Below, piece after piece: positions 31,718-40,461 of a DNA stretch of 64,000 bases. How positions within the stretch are numbered: the stretch's first letter is position 1; the number at the start of each line of letters is the position of its first letter. The stretch is taken from positions 28,444 through 92,443 of the forward strand of contig JAVBOR010000013.1 of assembly GCA_031550325.1 (NCBI GenBank), in the 5' to 3' direction. The notes beneath the pieces were generated by a model. That model did no database searches. It saw nothing but the letters and a program-made list of their open reading frames with translations, and was not told where the DNA came from. This stretch comes from JAVBTT01 sp031550325. Lineage in GTDB: Bacteria > Bacillota > Clostridia > Oscillospirales > UBA929. A program made the position numbers and the translations under genes.

Positions 31718-34456
31718 ATGGATATGGAGTACTCAAAAACACTGATGCTGCCCGCCACCGAGTTCCCGATGCGCGCAGGTCTGCCCAAACGCGAGCCGGA
31801 GATGCTGGAGCGCTGGCGTCAGGACAGGCTGTATGAGCTCGTGCAGGAGGAAAACCGCGACAAGCCGCTTTTCATTCTGCATGACGGCCCGCCGTTTTCC
31901 AATGGCGATCTTCACATGGGCCACGCGCTGAACAAGGTGCTTAAGGACTTTGTCCTGCGCTATAAGAGCATGGCCGGTTTCCGTACGCCCTATGTTCCGG
32001 GCTGGGACAACCACGGTATGCCGATTGAGAGCGCGATCATCAAAAAGCAGAAGCTCGACCGAAACAAGATGTCGATTCCCGAGTTCAGGGACGCCTGCAG
32101 GGATTTTGCCCAAGGATACGTCGACCGGCAGAGCGGGCAGTTTCAGCGCCTGGGTATTTTGGGCGACTGGGAGCACCCCTATCTGACCATGGACAGGTCG
32201 TTTGAGGCCGAGGAGATCAAGATCTTCGGCGAAATGGCCGAAAAGGGATACATCTATAAAGGGCTGAAGCCCGTGTACTGGTGCGCCCACGACGCCACTG
32301 CGCTGGCCGAGGCCGAGGTGGAGTACGTTGACGACGCCTGCGATTCAGTGTACGTCAGGTTCGCGCTTCACGACGACAAGGGAAGGCTCTCGCCGTACGG
32401 CGATGTGTCGCAGATGTCCTTTGTCATCTGGACGACGACGACCTGGACGCTGCCCGGAAACCTGGCCATCTGTCTGCACCCCGATTTTGACTATGCCTTG
32501 TGCCAAACCGGCGACGGCATTCTGATCATGGCTGAATCGCTGCGCGAGCGCGTGGCCGCGGCGGCCGGACTGGGCGAGGTGCGCGTGTTGGGCACGCTCA
32601 AGGGCAAAGAGCTTGAGTATATGACCGCCAGGCATCCGTTTTTGGATCGGGACAGCCTGATTATTGTCGGCGACCACGTTACGAGCGAGGCCGGAACGGG
32701 CTGCGTCCACACGGCGCCCGGACACGGCGCCGAGGACTGGCTGGTCGCGCAGAAATACGATCTGCCGGTCATTGTGCCGGTGGACGACAAGGGCCGCATG
32801 ACGGCCGAGGCCGGGCCATTTGCCGGGCTGACGACCGACGAGGCAAACCGCGCCATTGCCGATGAGCTCAAGCGTTCGGGCGCCATGCTGGCCTCCGAGC
32901 GGATTGAGCACCCCTATCCCCATTGCTGGCGCTGTAAGCACCCAGTCCTGTTCCGGGCCACCGAGCAGTGGTTTGCGTCCGTGGACGCCATCAAGGAGGC
33001 AGCCTGCGCCGAGGCCGACAAGGTGACGTGGTACCCCGAGTGGGGGCACGACCGTATGATCGCGATGATCCAGGAGCGCTCGGACTGGTGCATTTCCCGC
33101 CAGCGCAACTGGGGTCTGCCGATTCCCGTGTTTTACTGCGAAAGCTGTCAAAAGCCGATCATCACGCGCGCCACGATTGACAAAGTCAGCGAGGTATTTC
33201 GCGCGGAGGGCTCCAACGCCTGGTATGTCCGTCCGGCCGAGGAGCTTGTTCCCGAGGGCCTGCGCTGCCCCGACTGCGGCCACACCCGCTTTGTCAAGGA
33301 GAAGAGCACGCTGGACGGCTGGTTTGACTCCGGCTCGACGCATGCCGCCGTGCTGCGCACGCGCCCCGGGCTGCGCTGGCCTGCCGACCTGTACCTCGAG
33401 GGCGGCGACCAGTACCGTGGCTGGTTCCAAAGCTCGCTGCTGACCGCCGTCGCCACGAAGGACTGCGCCTCCCCTTTCAAAAGCGCCATCACGAACGGCT
33501 GGGTGTTTGCCTCCGACGGGCGCAAGATGAGCAAGTCCGAGGGCAACGGTATGGACCCCATGCAGGTCTGCCAGCAGTACGGCGCTGACATCCTGCGCCT
33601 GTGGGTGTCCTCGACCGACTACCGCACCGACATGCGCATCGGCCCGGAGATCTTCAAGCAGCAATCCGAGGTTTATCTAAAAATCCGCAACACCTGCCGG
33701 TTTCTGCTGGGGAACTTGGCCGACTTTGACGCCGACCTGCCCGAGAGCGAGCTGACCGAACTGGACCGCTGGGCCCTGTGGCAGCTGGATGAGCTTGTGG
33801 GGAAGGTGCGCGAGAGCTATGACGCGTATGAATACCACCGGGTTTTCCACGCCGTGCACAATTTCTGCGTCGTCGAGATGAGCAATTTTTATCTGGACGT
33901 GCTCAAGGATCGCCTGTACTGTGAAAAAGCCGATGGTCACGAGCGCCGCAGCGCGCAGACGGCCATTTACCGCATTTTGGACGCGCTGGTGCGTCTGGTC
34001 GCGCCCATTTTGGCCTATACGTCCGAGGAGCTTTGGCAGTTTATGCCGCACCACAAAGGCGCGGACACGCGCAGCGTGCTGCTCAACGACATGCCGTCGG
34101 CGCAGGCTGCCTTGTTTGCCGAGGCGGGCAAGTGGGAGAAACTCATCGCCCTGCGCGAAGAGGTCAACAAGGTGCTGGAGAACGCCCGCGCTTCCAAGAC
34201 GATCGGCAAGTCGCTGGAGGCCGAGGTGACGCTGACCGCCAAGGGCGAGGAATACGCCTTCTTAAGAGAAAACGCGCCCCTGCTGCCGAGCATCCTGATC
34301 GTGTCGTCAGTCAGGCTGGAAGAAGGGCCGCGCGGCGTCGCGTGCGCCGTGGCTCCGGGCGAAAAGTGCGAACGCTGCTGGACAGTTGTGACCGACCGCG
34401 GCGCAAACCCCGCCCATCCCACGCTTTGTCCGCGATGCGCAGGCGTTGTTTCGTGA
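31718..34456 (+). CDS. ileS: isoleucyl-tRNA synthetase
   Basis: About 912 residues from ATG 31718 (MDMEYSKTLMLP), where family members begin. In-frame ATGs at 31661, 31700 and 31724 are possible, and 31700 has a GGGAG four bases upstream. It charges tRNA-Ile with isoleucine. Class I signatures are DGPPFSNGDLHMGHALNK (HIGH motif) and GRKMSKSEGNG (KMSKS). The CP1 editing domain has TTTWTLPGNLA and GTGCVHTAPGHG. The C-terminal zinc finger has CERCW … CPRCA. It is the first gene of an ileS-lspA-rluD operon, overlapping lspA by four bases. Confidence 0.97.
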   Translation: MDMEYSKTLMLPATEFPMRAGLPKREPEMLERWRQDRLYELVQEENRDKPLFILHDGPPFSNGDLHMGHALNKVLKDFVLRYKSMAGFRTPYVPGWDNHGMPIESAIIKKQKLDRNKMSIPEFRDACRDFAQGYVDRQSGQFQRLGILGDWEHPYLTMDRSFEAEEIKIFGEMAEKGYIYKGLKPVYWCAHDATALAEAEVEYVDDACDSVYVRFALHDDKGRLSPYGDVSQMSFVIWTTTTWTLPGNLAICLHPDFDYALCQTGDGILIMAESLRERVAAAAGLGEVRVLGTLKGKELEYMTARHPFLDRDSLIIVGDHVTSEAGTGCVHTAPGHGAEDWLVAQKYDLPVIVPVDDKGRMTAEAGPFAGLTTDEANRAIADELKRSGAMLASERIEHPYPHCWRCKHPVLFRATEQWFASVDAIKEAACAEADKVTWYPEWGHDRMIAMIQERSDWCISRQRNWGLPIPVFYCESCQKPIITRATIDKVSEVFRAEGSNAWYVRPAEELVPEGLRCPDCGHTRFVKEKSTLDGWFDSGSTHAAVLRTRPGLRWPADLYLEGGDQYRGWFQSSLLTAVATKDCASPFKSAITNGWVFASDGRKMSKSEGNGMDPMQVCQQYGADILRLWVSSTDYRTDMRIGPEIFKQQSEVYLKIRNTCRFLLGNLADFDADLPESELTELDRWALWQLDELVGKVRESYDAYEYHRVFHAVHNFCVVEMSNFYLDVLKDRLYCEKADGHERRSAQTAIYRILDALVRLVAPILAYTSEELWQFMPHHKGADTRSVLLNDMPSAQAALFAEAGKWEKLIALREEVNKVLENARASKTIGKSLEAEVTLTAKGEEYAFLRENAPLLPSILIVSSVRLEEGPRGVACAVAPGEKCERCWTVVTDRGANPAHPTLCPRCAGVVS

Positions 34457-34938
34457 TCGGAAAAAGACGCCTGCTGTGGGCGCTGCTGACCGTGGCCTGC
34501 GGCATAGCCGCCGACCAGCTCTGCAAGTTCTGGGCGGCGGAGACGCTGAAGGGCAAGGGCGTTGTCGACCTCATTCCGGGCGTTCTGCATCTGGTTTATG
34601 TGGAGAACACCGGCGCAGCGTTTGGCCTTTTTGACAACAGCATGTGGATTCTCACGGTTATTTCGGCGATGGCGGCGCTGTTCATTGTCGTCGTGCTGTT
34701 GCGCGGCTGGATTCGCCACCCGCTGGGGTGGTGGAGTCTTGTGTTTGTGCTGAGCGGGGCGCTGGGTAACCTTCTGGACCGCGCTGCGCGCGGCTTTGTG
34801 GTGGATATGTTTGAGTTTTCCTTTGTGCGCTTTGCCGTGTTCAACGTGGCCGACATCTTTGTCACGGTGGGCGGCGCGCTGGTCTGCGTGTACTTGTTGT
34901 TTATGCATGACAAGACCGTCGGCGCCGACAAAACCTGA
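34453..34938 (+). CDS. lspA: lipoprotein signal peptidase (signal peptidase II)
   Basis: GTG 34453 overlaps the ileS stop as GTGA, giving 161 residues. An ATG at 34435 is an alternative but lies inside ileS without a ribosome site. Four spans. The conserved boxes are AADQLCKF, VENTGAAFGLF, SGALGNLLDRAARGFVVDM and FAVFNVADIFVTVG. The Asp residues in VVDM and NVAD are the catalytic pair. It cleaves lipoprotein signals such as those of the several lipoproteins in this window. It is followed by rluD with a one-base overlap. Confidence 0.96.
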   Translation: MIGKRRLLWALLTVACGIAADQLCKFWAAETLKGKGVVDLIPGVLHLVYVENTGAAFGLFDNSMWILTVISAMAALFIVVVLLRGWIRHPLGWWSLVFVLSGALGNLLDRAARGFVVDMFEFSFVRFAVFNVADIFVTVGGALVCVYLLFMHDKTVGADKT

Positions 34939-35852
34939 TGGAGCTTTGGACCATCGAATGCCGGGAGTATCCGGGTGAGCGCATTGACGTCTGGCTCGCG
35001 CGATACGGGAGCCTGTCCCGCAACGCGCTGCAAAGGCTCATTATCCAGGATGCAGTCACCGTGGACGGGCGCGTGGCGCGCAAGAATCACCGCGTCTCGC
35101 CGGGCGAAACCATAGTTGTGGCGCTGCCCGATCCGGTTGCGGCAAAGGCGCTGGCCGAGGATATTCCCCTAAATGTTGTGTATGAAGACCGCGACCTCAT
35201 CGTAATTGACAAGCCGCGCGGGCTGGCCGTGCATCCCTCGCCCGGACACGAGAGCGCCACGCTTGTCAACGCCTTGCTGCACCACTGCGGCTGTGAGCTT
35301 TCGGGCATTGGCGGCGTGACCCGGCCGGGCATTGTGCACCGCCTGGATATGGACACGTCGGGGCTATTGGTGTGCGCCAAAAACGACCTTGCGCACGTGG
35401 CCCTGTCCGAGGCGCTTAAGGCGCGTGAGATCGCTCGTATATACGAATGTGTCGTGCGGGGCGGCTTCAAGGACGAGGCGTTTACACTCAATTATCCGCT
35501 GGGGAGGCATCCCGCGCACCGAAAGAAGCAGGCGGTTCTGCCCCAGGGCGGGCGCGACGCCGTGACCCATGTGCGCGTTTTGGAGCGCTTTGCCGGATTC
35601 AGCTATGTGCAGTGTGAGCTGGAGACGGGGCGGACGCATCAGATCCGCGTGCACCTGGCGCATGTCGGGCATCCCGTCGCGGGAGACCGGCTGTACGGCG
35701 ACGGCAGGGATCCTCTGGCGCTGGACGGGCAGTGCCTGCACGCGCGCTTTCTGCGGTTTGCCCATCCGCGCACCGGGGAGCCCATGGCGTTTGAGGCGCC
35801 GCTGCCGCCTTATTTTGAGCGCACACTCGCCACGTTGCGCGCGCGGGCGTAG
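34938..35852 (+). CDS. rluD: RluA/RluD-family 23S rRNA pseudouridine synthase
   Basis: A 304-residue protein beginning at the TGATG overlap with lspA. The N-terminal S4 RNA-binding domain (about 1-75) has RIDVWLARYGSLSRNALQRLI. The catalytic domain has PGIVHRLDMDTSGLLVCAKN, whose Asp is the nucleophile, then ETGRTHQIRVHLAHVGHPVAGDRLYG. The RluD sub-family is likely from length, the S4 domain and the lspA neighbour, which is common in Firmicutes. A terminator follows at 35904. Confidence 0.93.
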   Translation: MELWTIECREYPGERIDVWLARYGSLSRNALQRLIIQDAVTVDGRVARKNHRVSPGETIVVALPDPVAAKALAEDIPLNVVYEDRDLIVIDKPRGLAVHPSPGHESATLVNALLHHCGCELSGIGGVTRPGIVHRLDMDTSGLLVCAKNDLAHVALSEALKAREIARIYECVVRGGFKDEAFTLNYPLGRHPAHRKKQAVLPQGGRDAVTHVRVLERFAGFSYVQCELETGRTHQIRVHLAHVGHPVAGDRLYGDGRDPLALDGQCLHARFLRFAHPRTGEPMAFEAPLPPYFERTLATLRARA

Positions 35853-35903
35853 GCCCCGATCGGGCCGGGCTGACGATCTTTGCGGCATCATCAAACGATC
35901 AAG

Positions 35904-35945
35904 CGGCCGCCTTCTTCTCGGCTTTGTGAAGAGGGCGGCCGTTTT
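35904..35945 (+). terminator. terminator of the ileS-lspA-rluD operon
   Basis: CGGCCGCCTTCTTC (35904-35917) pairs with GAAGAGGGCGGCCG (35928-35941) with one wobble, followed by TTTT. Confidence 0.85.
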
Positions 35946-35986
35946 GGCGATATTGTTTTGTCTTTGCTGTGAGAGGGGCTAAAGGG

Positions 35987-37228
35987 ATGAACAAGCTAGA
36001 GCTGTTTAGGGCATCGGTGCGGTTTTCGCGCGAGGCCGTGGACGACATTGCCGGAACCGTTTTGGAGCGGCTGCGCGGCGCGGAAATTCCCATTCCGGTC
36101 GGAGGGGAGGTCGCCGTTGCCGTGGGCAGCCGGGGCATCGCTAACCTGCGGGTCATCGTTGGCGCGGTGTGCGCCTTTGTGCGCGAAAAGGGCGCGCGCC
36201 CGTTCATCGTTCCGGCGATGGGCAGCCATGGCGGCGCGACTGCCCAGGGGCAGGAGGCCGTGCTCGCCGGATACGGGATAACGCAAGAGGACGTGGGCGC
36301 GCCCATCCGCTCAAGCATGCAGACCGTCGAGCTGGACAGGGGCGCGCTGGAACACCGACTGTTTATGGACAAAGAGGCGTACAACGCCGACGGCGTGATC
36401 GTGATTGGCCGCGTCAAGCCCCATACGGACTTTTCAGCCGAGCTCGAGAGCGGACTGGCCAAGATGTGCGTCATCGGCCTGGGTAAGCACAAACAGGCGC
36501 TGGAGTGCCACAGTCTGGGCGCTCAGGGGCTGAGCCGGTGCATCGGCCCGGCGGCCGGGCGTATTCTGGCCACGGGAAAAATCCTGTGCGGGCTGGCCGT
36601 CGTCGAAAACGCCTATGACGAGACGGCGGCGCTTTGCGCGCTGCGCCCCGAGGATATACTCCGGAAGGAAAAAGAGCTGCTGGTCAAGGCGCGCGCGCTG
36701 ATGGGCGCGCTGCCCGCCGGGGCGCTTTCCCTGCTGATCGTGGACACGATCGGCAAGGACATTTCGGGAACAGGCATGGACACGAACGTCATCGGGCGGC
36801 GGCGCGTCGAGGGGATGGCCGAGCCGGCAAGCCCGCGCATCACGCACATCGTCGCCGATGACCTGACTCCGGCCTCCCACGGAAACGCACTGGGCGTGGG
36901 GCTTGCGGACTTCATCACGCGCAGGCTGTATGACAAGATCGACTTCCCCGCCACCTATGAGAACACGCTGACCTCGACCTTTATCGACAGGGCGAGGATT
37001 CCGCTCGTGGCGCAGTCGCCGCGCCAGGCCGTTCAGTGGGCCCTGCGCGTGCAGGGCGGGCTGGAGCCCTTAAAGGCAAGGATCATCCGCATCCGCAGCA
37101 CGCGGGCGCTGGACGAAATCCTTGTTTCTTCCGCGCTTGTTCCCGAGCTGAGCGCGCGCGGGGACGTAACGCTCTCCGACCGGCCGGAGGCGCTGTTCAC
37201 TGAGGCTGGTGAGCTAAAGCCGTTTTAG
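35987..37228 (+). CDS. LarA-family (DUF2088) nickel-pincer cofactor-dependent isomerase-like enzyme
   Basis: A 413-residue protein from ATG 35987. A GTG at 35969 is an unlikely longer start. Family motifs of lactate racemase LarA are present in order: PAMGSHGGAT, VIGRVKPHTDF, and GLGKHKQALECHS. They carry the His residues and Lys that in LarA hold the pyridinium nickel-pincer cofactor and act as acid/base. The overall sequence differs from lactate racemase, so the substrate is probably another 2-hydroxyacid. larB and larC, which make the cofactor, lie 3-5 kb away on the other strand. LarE is not in the window. Confidence 0.85.
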   Translation: MNKLELFRASVRFSREAVDDIAGTVLERLRGAEIPIPVGGEVAVAVGSRGIANLRVIVGAVCAFVREKGARPFIVPAMGSHGGATAQGQEAVLAGYGITQEDVGAPIRSSMQTVELDRGALEHRLFMDKEAYNADGVIVIGRVKPHTDFSAELESGLAKMCVIGLGKHKQALECHSLGAQGLSRCIGPAAGRILATGKILCGLAVVENAYDETAALCALRPEDILRKEKELLVKARALMGALPAGALSLLIVDTIGKDISGTGMDTNVIGRRRVEGMAEPASPRITHIVADDLTPASHGNALGVGLADFITRRLYDKIDFPATYENTLTSTFIDRARIPLVAQSPRQAVQWALRVQGGLEPLKARIIRIRSTRALDEILVSSALVPELSARGDVTLSDRPEALFTEAGELKPF

Positions 37229-37241
37229 GCGCGGCGGGGCG

Positions 37242-38453
37242 CTAAAAGGGGTTTTCGGGCGGCGCTGCCGTCGCGGGCGCAGCGTCGCCCGCGTCCTTCG
37301 GCGGAGCAGTTTTGGAAAACTTTCCAATGAGCCATCCCGAGACCAGCGCCGTGGCCGGAACCGCGAGAATCAGGCCCAGACTTCCGGCGACCGCGCGCAC
37401 GACCTCAGTGCTGATGAGCTCCCAGCTGATCACATATGAAAGCTGCGAGCCGTTGACGGCGATGAGCAGAATCAGGTGCAGCGCGCCGCCCACATACGCC
37501 AAGATGAGCGTGTTGGCCATCGTGCCCATGATGTCGCGGCCGATCTTCAGCCCTGAGCGTGTGAGCTCCATGGGCTTTAACGATGTTTTGGCCGAAAGCT
37601 CCTCAATGGAGGACGCCACCGAGATCGCGACGTCCATGGCGGCGCCCATCGCGCCGATGATAACGGCTGCAAAGACAAGGCCGTTCATGTTCAGCCCGCT
37701 GGAGGTGGAGTACGCGAGCATGACCGAGTGGTCGTCGACGAGGCCCGTGAGCTTCATCAGCGTCTGGGATAAGGACGCGAACAGCCCGGCCAGCAGCAGG
37801 CCCGAAAGACAGCCCAGCGTGGCCGAGAGCGCTTTGATGGTAAAGCCGGCGACAATCAGGTTGGTGGCCAGCGTAACCAGGACGCACACGGCGATGCTCG
37901 ACCAGATAGGGCTGCCGCCGTTTGCGACGTAGGGCAGGAAAAACAGGAAGATGCCGGCGCAGGTGACGACGAGCGCGACCAGCGCGCGCAGACCCTTGGT
38001 GCGCCCAATGATCAGCAGCGCCGCCGCAAACGCGCCCACGAGCCATAAAATGGCCGGAATGCGGTTATACTCGGTGAAATCGGCGTGAACTGCTCCGTCG
38101 GCGTCCTCGGACAGGTACAGGAAGATGCCGTCGCCCTCCGAAACCGGGCGCGGCGCGTAGCCGGTCATCGAGTCGATGGTTTGCCGGCCCTCAAGGCTGT
38201 AGCCTTTATACTCCCCCGCCTGAATGGTCGCGCCGAAGAGGACCGTGCGCACCGTGCGCTCAGCCCCTTCCATAGCGGTCTCTTCCGTGCTGTCGGACAG
38301 CACCTGCGTCACGCGGGCGCGCAGTAGTTCGTCGCGCCCCGCCAGAATTTTCTGCATGACATCCGTGAGTGGCTTGTCCTCCTTTGACGCGCAGGAGGAC
38401 AGCAACGCCAGGAGGATCAGGGCCAGCACGGCCAGTATTACGGTCTTTTTCAA
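37242..38453 (-). CDS. YibE/F family membrane protein
   Basis: I set the start at TTG 38453 (MKKTVILAVLALILLALLSSC), which has AGGAG about 10 bases upstream and gives a clean lipoprotein-like signal with Cys 21. The in-frame ATG at 38534 has no ribosome site. The product is 403 residues, with an extracytoplasmic region to about 135, then seven or so spans (AILWLVGAFAAALLIIG, ALVALVVTCAGIFLFFLPYV and others). The conserved family segment is GAMGAAMDVAISVASSIEEL. YibE/F proteins are of unknown function. The cysteine lipobox ahead of a multispan domain is notable. Confidence 0.85.
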   Translation of the reverse strand: MKKTVILAVLALILLALLSSCASKEDKPLTDVMQKILAGRDELLRARVTQVLSDSTEETAMEGAERTVRTVLFGATIQAGEYKGYSLEGRQTIDSMTGYAPRPVSEGDGIFLYLSEDADGAVHADFTEYNRIPAILWLVGAFAAALLIIGRTKGLRALVALVVTCAGIFLFFLPYVANGGSPIWSSIAVCVLVTLATNLIVAGFTIKALSATLGCLSGLLLAGLFASLSQTLMKLTGLVDDHSVMLAYSTSSGLNMNGLVFAAVIIGAMGAAMDVAISVASSIEELSAKTSLKPMELTRSGLKIGRDIMGTMANTLILAYVGGALHLILLIAVNGSQLSYVISWELISTEVVRAVAGSLGLILAVPATALVSGWLIGKFSKTAPPKDAGDAAPATAAPPENPF

Positions 38454-38610
38454 AGTTTGGCAGCTCCTTTGACAAAACGCCGGCTTTGCGGAAAGCCCGC
38501 CGCGCGTGATCGGATTCCGGCCAATCATGTTCAAAAGTCCGACAGCCCCGGAGCGCCGGAATCATGGGGGTTCAGTGCATATGTCGGCGGCGGGGTGCTC
38601 CAAAGGACAC

Positions 38611-38638
38611 TTGTCTTTGCGTGCCGGAGTGATATACT
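38611..38638 (+). promoter_or_regulatory. promoter of the ACT-buk pair
   Basis: TTGTCT (38611-38616), 16-base spacer, TATACT (38633-38638), about 50 bases before the ACT gene. Confidence 0.65.
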
Positions 38639-38686
38639 GAAGGGGAGACGAACCTGATCTTTAGCCTTTGAAAGGAGGCGAATCCT

Positions 38687-38953
38687 TTGCGCGAGGCCAG
38701 AGAATACGCTTTGGATATGCTTGTTGAAAACAAAATCGGGGTGCTCACACGCCTTACGACGCAGATCCGCCGTGAGGGGCTGAACATCCGCAGCTTGCAT
38801 GTGGACGTGACGGATAACCCGTTGATCTCGCGTGTGACCATGCGGTTTCCCTGCATGTCGGGATTCTACCGGGACGTTTTGGAACGGTTTTCCCGGATGA
38901 ATTGCGTTCTGGAGATCCATGAGCGCACGCAGACGGAGGATAGGGATGGATAA
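38687..38953 (+). CDS. small ACT-domain protein
   Basis: An 88-residue protein beginning at TTG 38687 behind AAGGAGG. It is almost entirely one ACT domain: VENKIGVLTRLTTQIRREGL, NIRSLHVDVTDNPLISRVTM, resembling the regulatory subunit of acetolactate synthase (IlvN type). ACT domains bind amino acids. No partner enzyme such as ilvB is next to it. It overlaps the butyrate kinase start by 8 bases, so a link between an amino-acid signal and butyrate kinase is possible but unproven. Confidence 0.85.
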   Translation: MREAREYALDMLVENKIGVLTRLTTQIRREGLNIRSLHVDVTDNPLISRVTMRFPCMSGFYRDVLERFSRMNCVLEIHERTQTEDRDG

Positions 38954-40016
38954 GCATTTTAGCGTGCTGGCGATCAACCCCGGATCGACCTCGACAAAAA
39001 TAGCCGTATATCAGAATGAGACGCCGCTTGTGGAGGAAACCATCCGCCACAAGCGCTACGAGCTTGGCGACATGGACGCGCAGCTGCGCATGCGCCGCGA
39101 CGTGGTGCAGTCCGTGCTCACGCAAACGGGTCTGAAGCTTTCCGATATGGACGCGGTTGTCGGCAGGGGCGGTCTCATTCGCCCGATCGAGAGCGGCATT
39201 TACACCATCGACGAGCGCATGCTCGCCGACCTGTCGGCGGACGCCGGCCTGACCCACGCCTCATCGCTCGGCGCGCCGATCGCCTATGATCTGGCAAAGG
39301 AGGTTGGACTTCCCTGCTATATTGTCGATCCGATCGTGGTCGACGAATGCGAGCATACGGCTAAGCTCACCGGACTGCCGGGCCTCGAGCGCCACAGCAT
39401 TTTTCACGCGCTCAACCAAAAGGCAGTGGCGCGCCACTGCGCGAAGGACATGGGCATGGTGTATGAAAACGGACGCTTCGTCGTGGCGCACATGGGCGGC
39501 GGCATTTCGGTCGGCGCGCACCGCTACGGACGCGTCATTGACGTAAACGACGCGCTGGCCGGAGAAGGGCCGTTCTCGCCCGAGCGCACCGGAAGCCTTC
39601 CGGCATCGTCGCTGATTAAGCTCTGTTTTTCGGGGGATTACACCGAGGAAGAGCTTCTGGACATGGTTTCGCACGGCGGAGGGATGCTGGCCTATCTGGG
39701 AACCGACGACCTGCGCATATGCGAGAAAATGATCATGGAGGGCGACGAGTACGCCGTGCTGGTGCTGGAGTCCATGGCCTACCAGGTGTCCAAGGAGATC
39801 GGCGCGATGGTTGCGGCGCTCGAGGGCCGCGTCGACGCCATTGTCCTCACGGGGGGCCTGGCGTGGTCAAACCGGTTCACCGGCAGCATTAAGCAGCATG
39901 TCAGCTTGATCGCGCCCGTGAAAACCTATCCGGGTGAGGAGGAGATGCGCTCCATGGTCGACGGCGTGCTGCGCGTCCTGCGCGGGCAGGAAAGGGCCAA
40001 GACCTACGAGCCCTGA
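38946..40016 (+). CDS. buk: butyrate kinase
   Basis: A 356-residue protein from ATG 38946, behind GGAGGATAGGG. It belongs to the acetokinase family: LAINPGSTSTKIAVYQNE at the N-terminus, GGGISVGAHRYGRVIDVNDA with the phosphate loop, and EGPFSPERTGSLP, which distinguishes butyrate from acetate kinases. It converts butyryl phosphate and ADP to butyrate and ATP, the last step of butyrate fermentation. Phosphotransbutyrylase (ptb), often adjacent, is absent here. Branched-chain acid kinases share this family, so isobutyrate is possible. Confidence 0.93.
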   Translation: MDKHFSVLAINPGSTSTKIAVYQNETPLVEETIRHKRYELGDMDAQLRMRRDVVQSVLTQTGLKLSDMDAVVGRGGLIRPIESGIYTIDERMLADLSADAGLTHASSLGAPIAYDLAKEVGLPCYIVDPIVVDECEHTAKLTGLPGLERHSIFHALNQKAVARHCAKDMGMVYENGRFVVAHMGGGISVGAHRYGRVIDVNDALAGEGPFSPERTGSLPASSLIKLCFSGDYTEEELLDMVSHGGGMLAYLGTDDLRICEKMIMEGDEYAVLVLESMAYQVSKEIGAMVAALEGRVDAIVLTGGLAWSNRFTGSIKQHVSLIAPVKTYPGEEEMRSMVDGVLRVLRGQERAKTYEP

Positions 40017-40029
40017 CGCCAATTGAGCC

Positions 40030-40461
40030 TTACGCTTGAGGTGCCGGGGACGGGCTGACCTCATGCGCGATTTGCCCGGCCATTTCATCCAGCTTCTGCC
40101 CCAGCGTCAGGTCGGCAAGCCCCACGACCCGGAGGCTGCACTTGTTCAGCGGCAGCAAAATTTTCAGCCCTTTGGCCGAGGAGACGGCGCCGGCCATGGC
40201 CGGGGAGATCTCCCCCATCATCGCGTTGGCCGAGATGATGCCGATGCCGCCGGCAATGACGTCGGCATCGGCCGCGTGATACAAAATGGCGTTTTCCCCC
40301 GTGGCCGCCTCGTCGGCGCCCGCGCGGAGCATGACGCCCGTGGCCGTGGAGTTGGTCCCGACCGCCAAAATGCGTACGGGAAGGCCCTGTTTTTTCAGGC
40401 GCTCGATGATGGCTTTACCCAGGCCGCCGCCCTGACCGTCGATGACCAGCACGGTTTTCAT
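40030..40461 (-). CDS. DUF3842 family protein
   Basis: A 143-residue protein from ATG 40461, which overlaps the larC stop by 4 bases. It begins MKTVLVIDGQGGGLGKAIIE, a Rossmann-like nucleotide-binding start, and has GTNSTATGVMLRAGADEAAT and ADVIAGGIGIISANAMMGE. DUF3842 proteins are small and uncharacterised. Its position, translationally coupled behind larB and larC, suggests a part in nickel-pincer cofactor or nickel handling. That is inference from context. Confidence 0.8.
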   Translation of the reverse strand: MKTVLVIDGQGGGLGKAIIERLKKQGLPVRILAVGTNSTATGVMLRAGADEAATGENAILYHAADADVIAGGIGIISANAMMGEISPAMAGAVSSAKGLKILLPLNKCSLRVVGLADLTLGQKLDEMAGQIAHEVSPSPAPQA

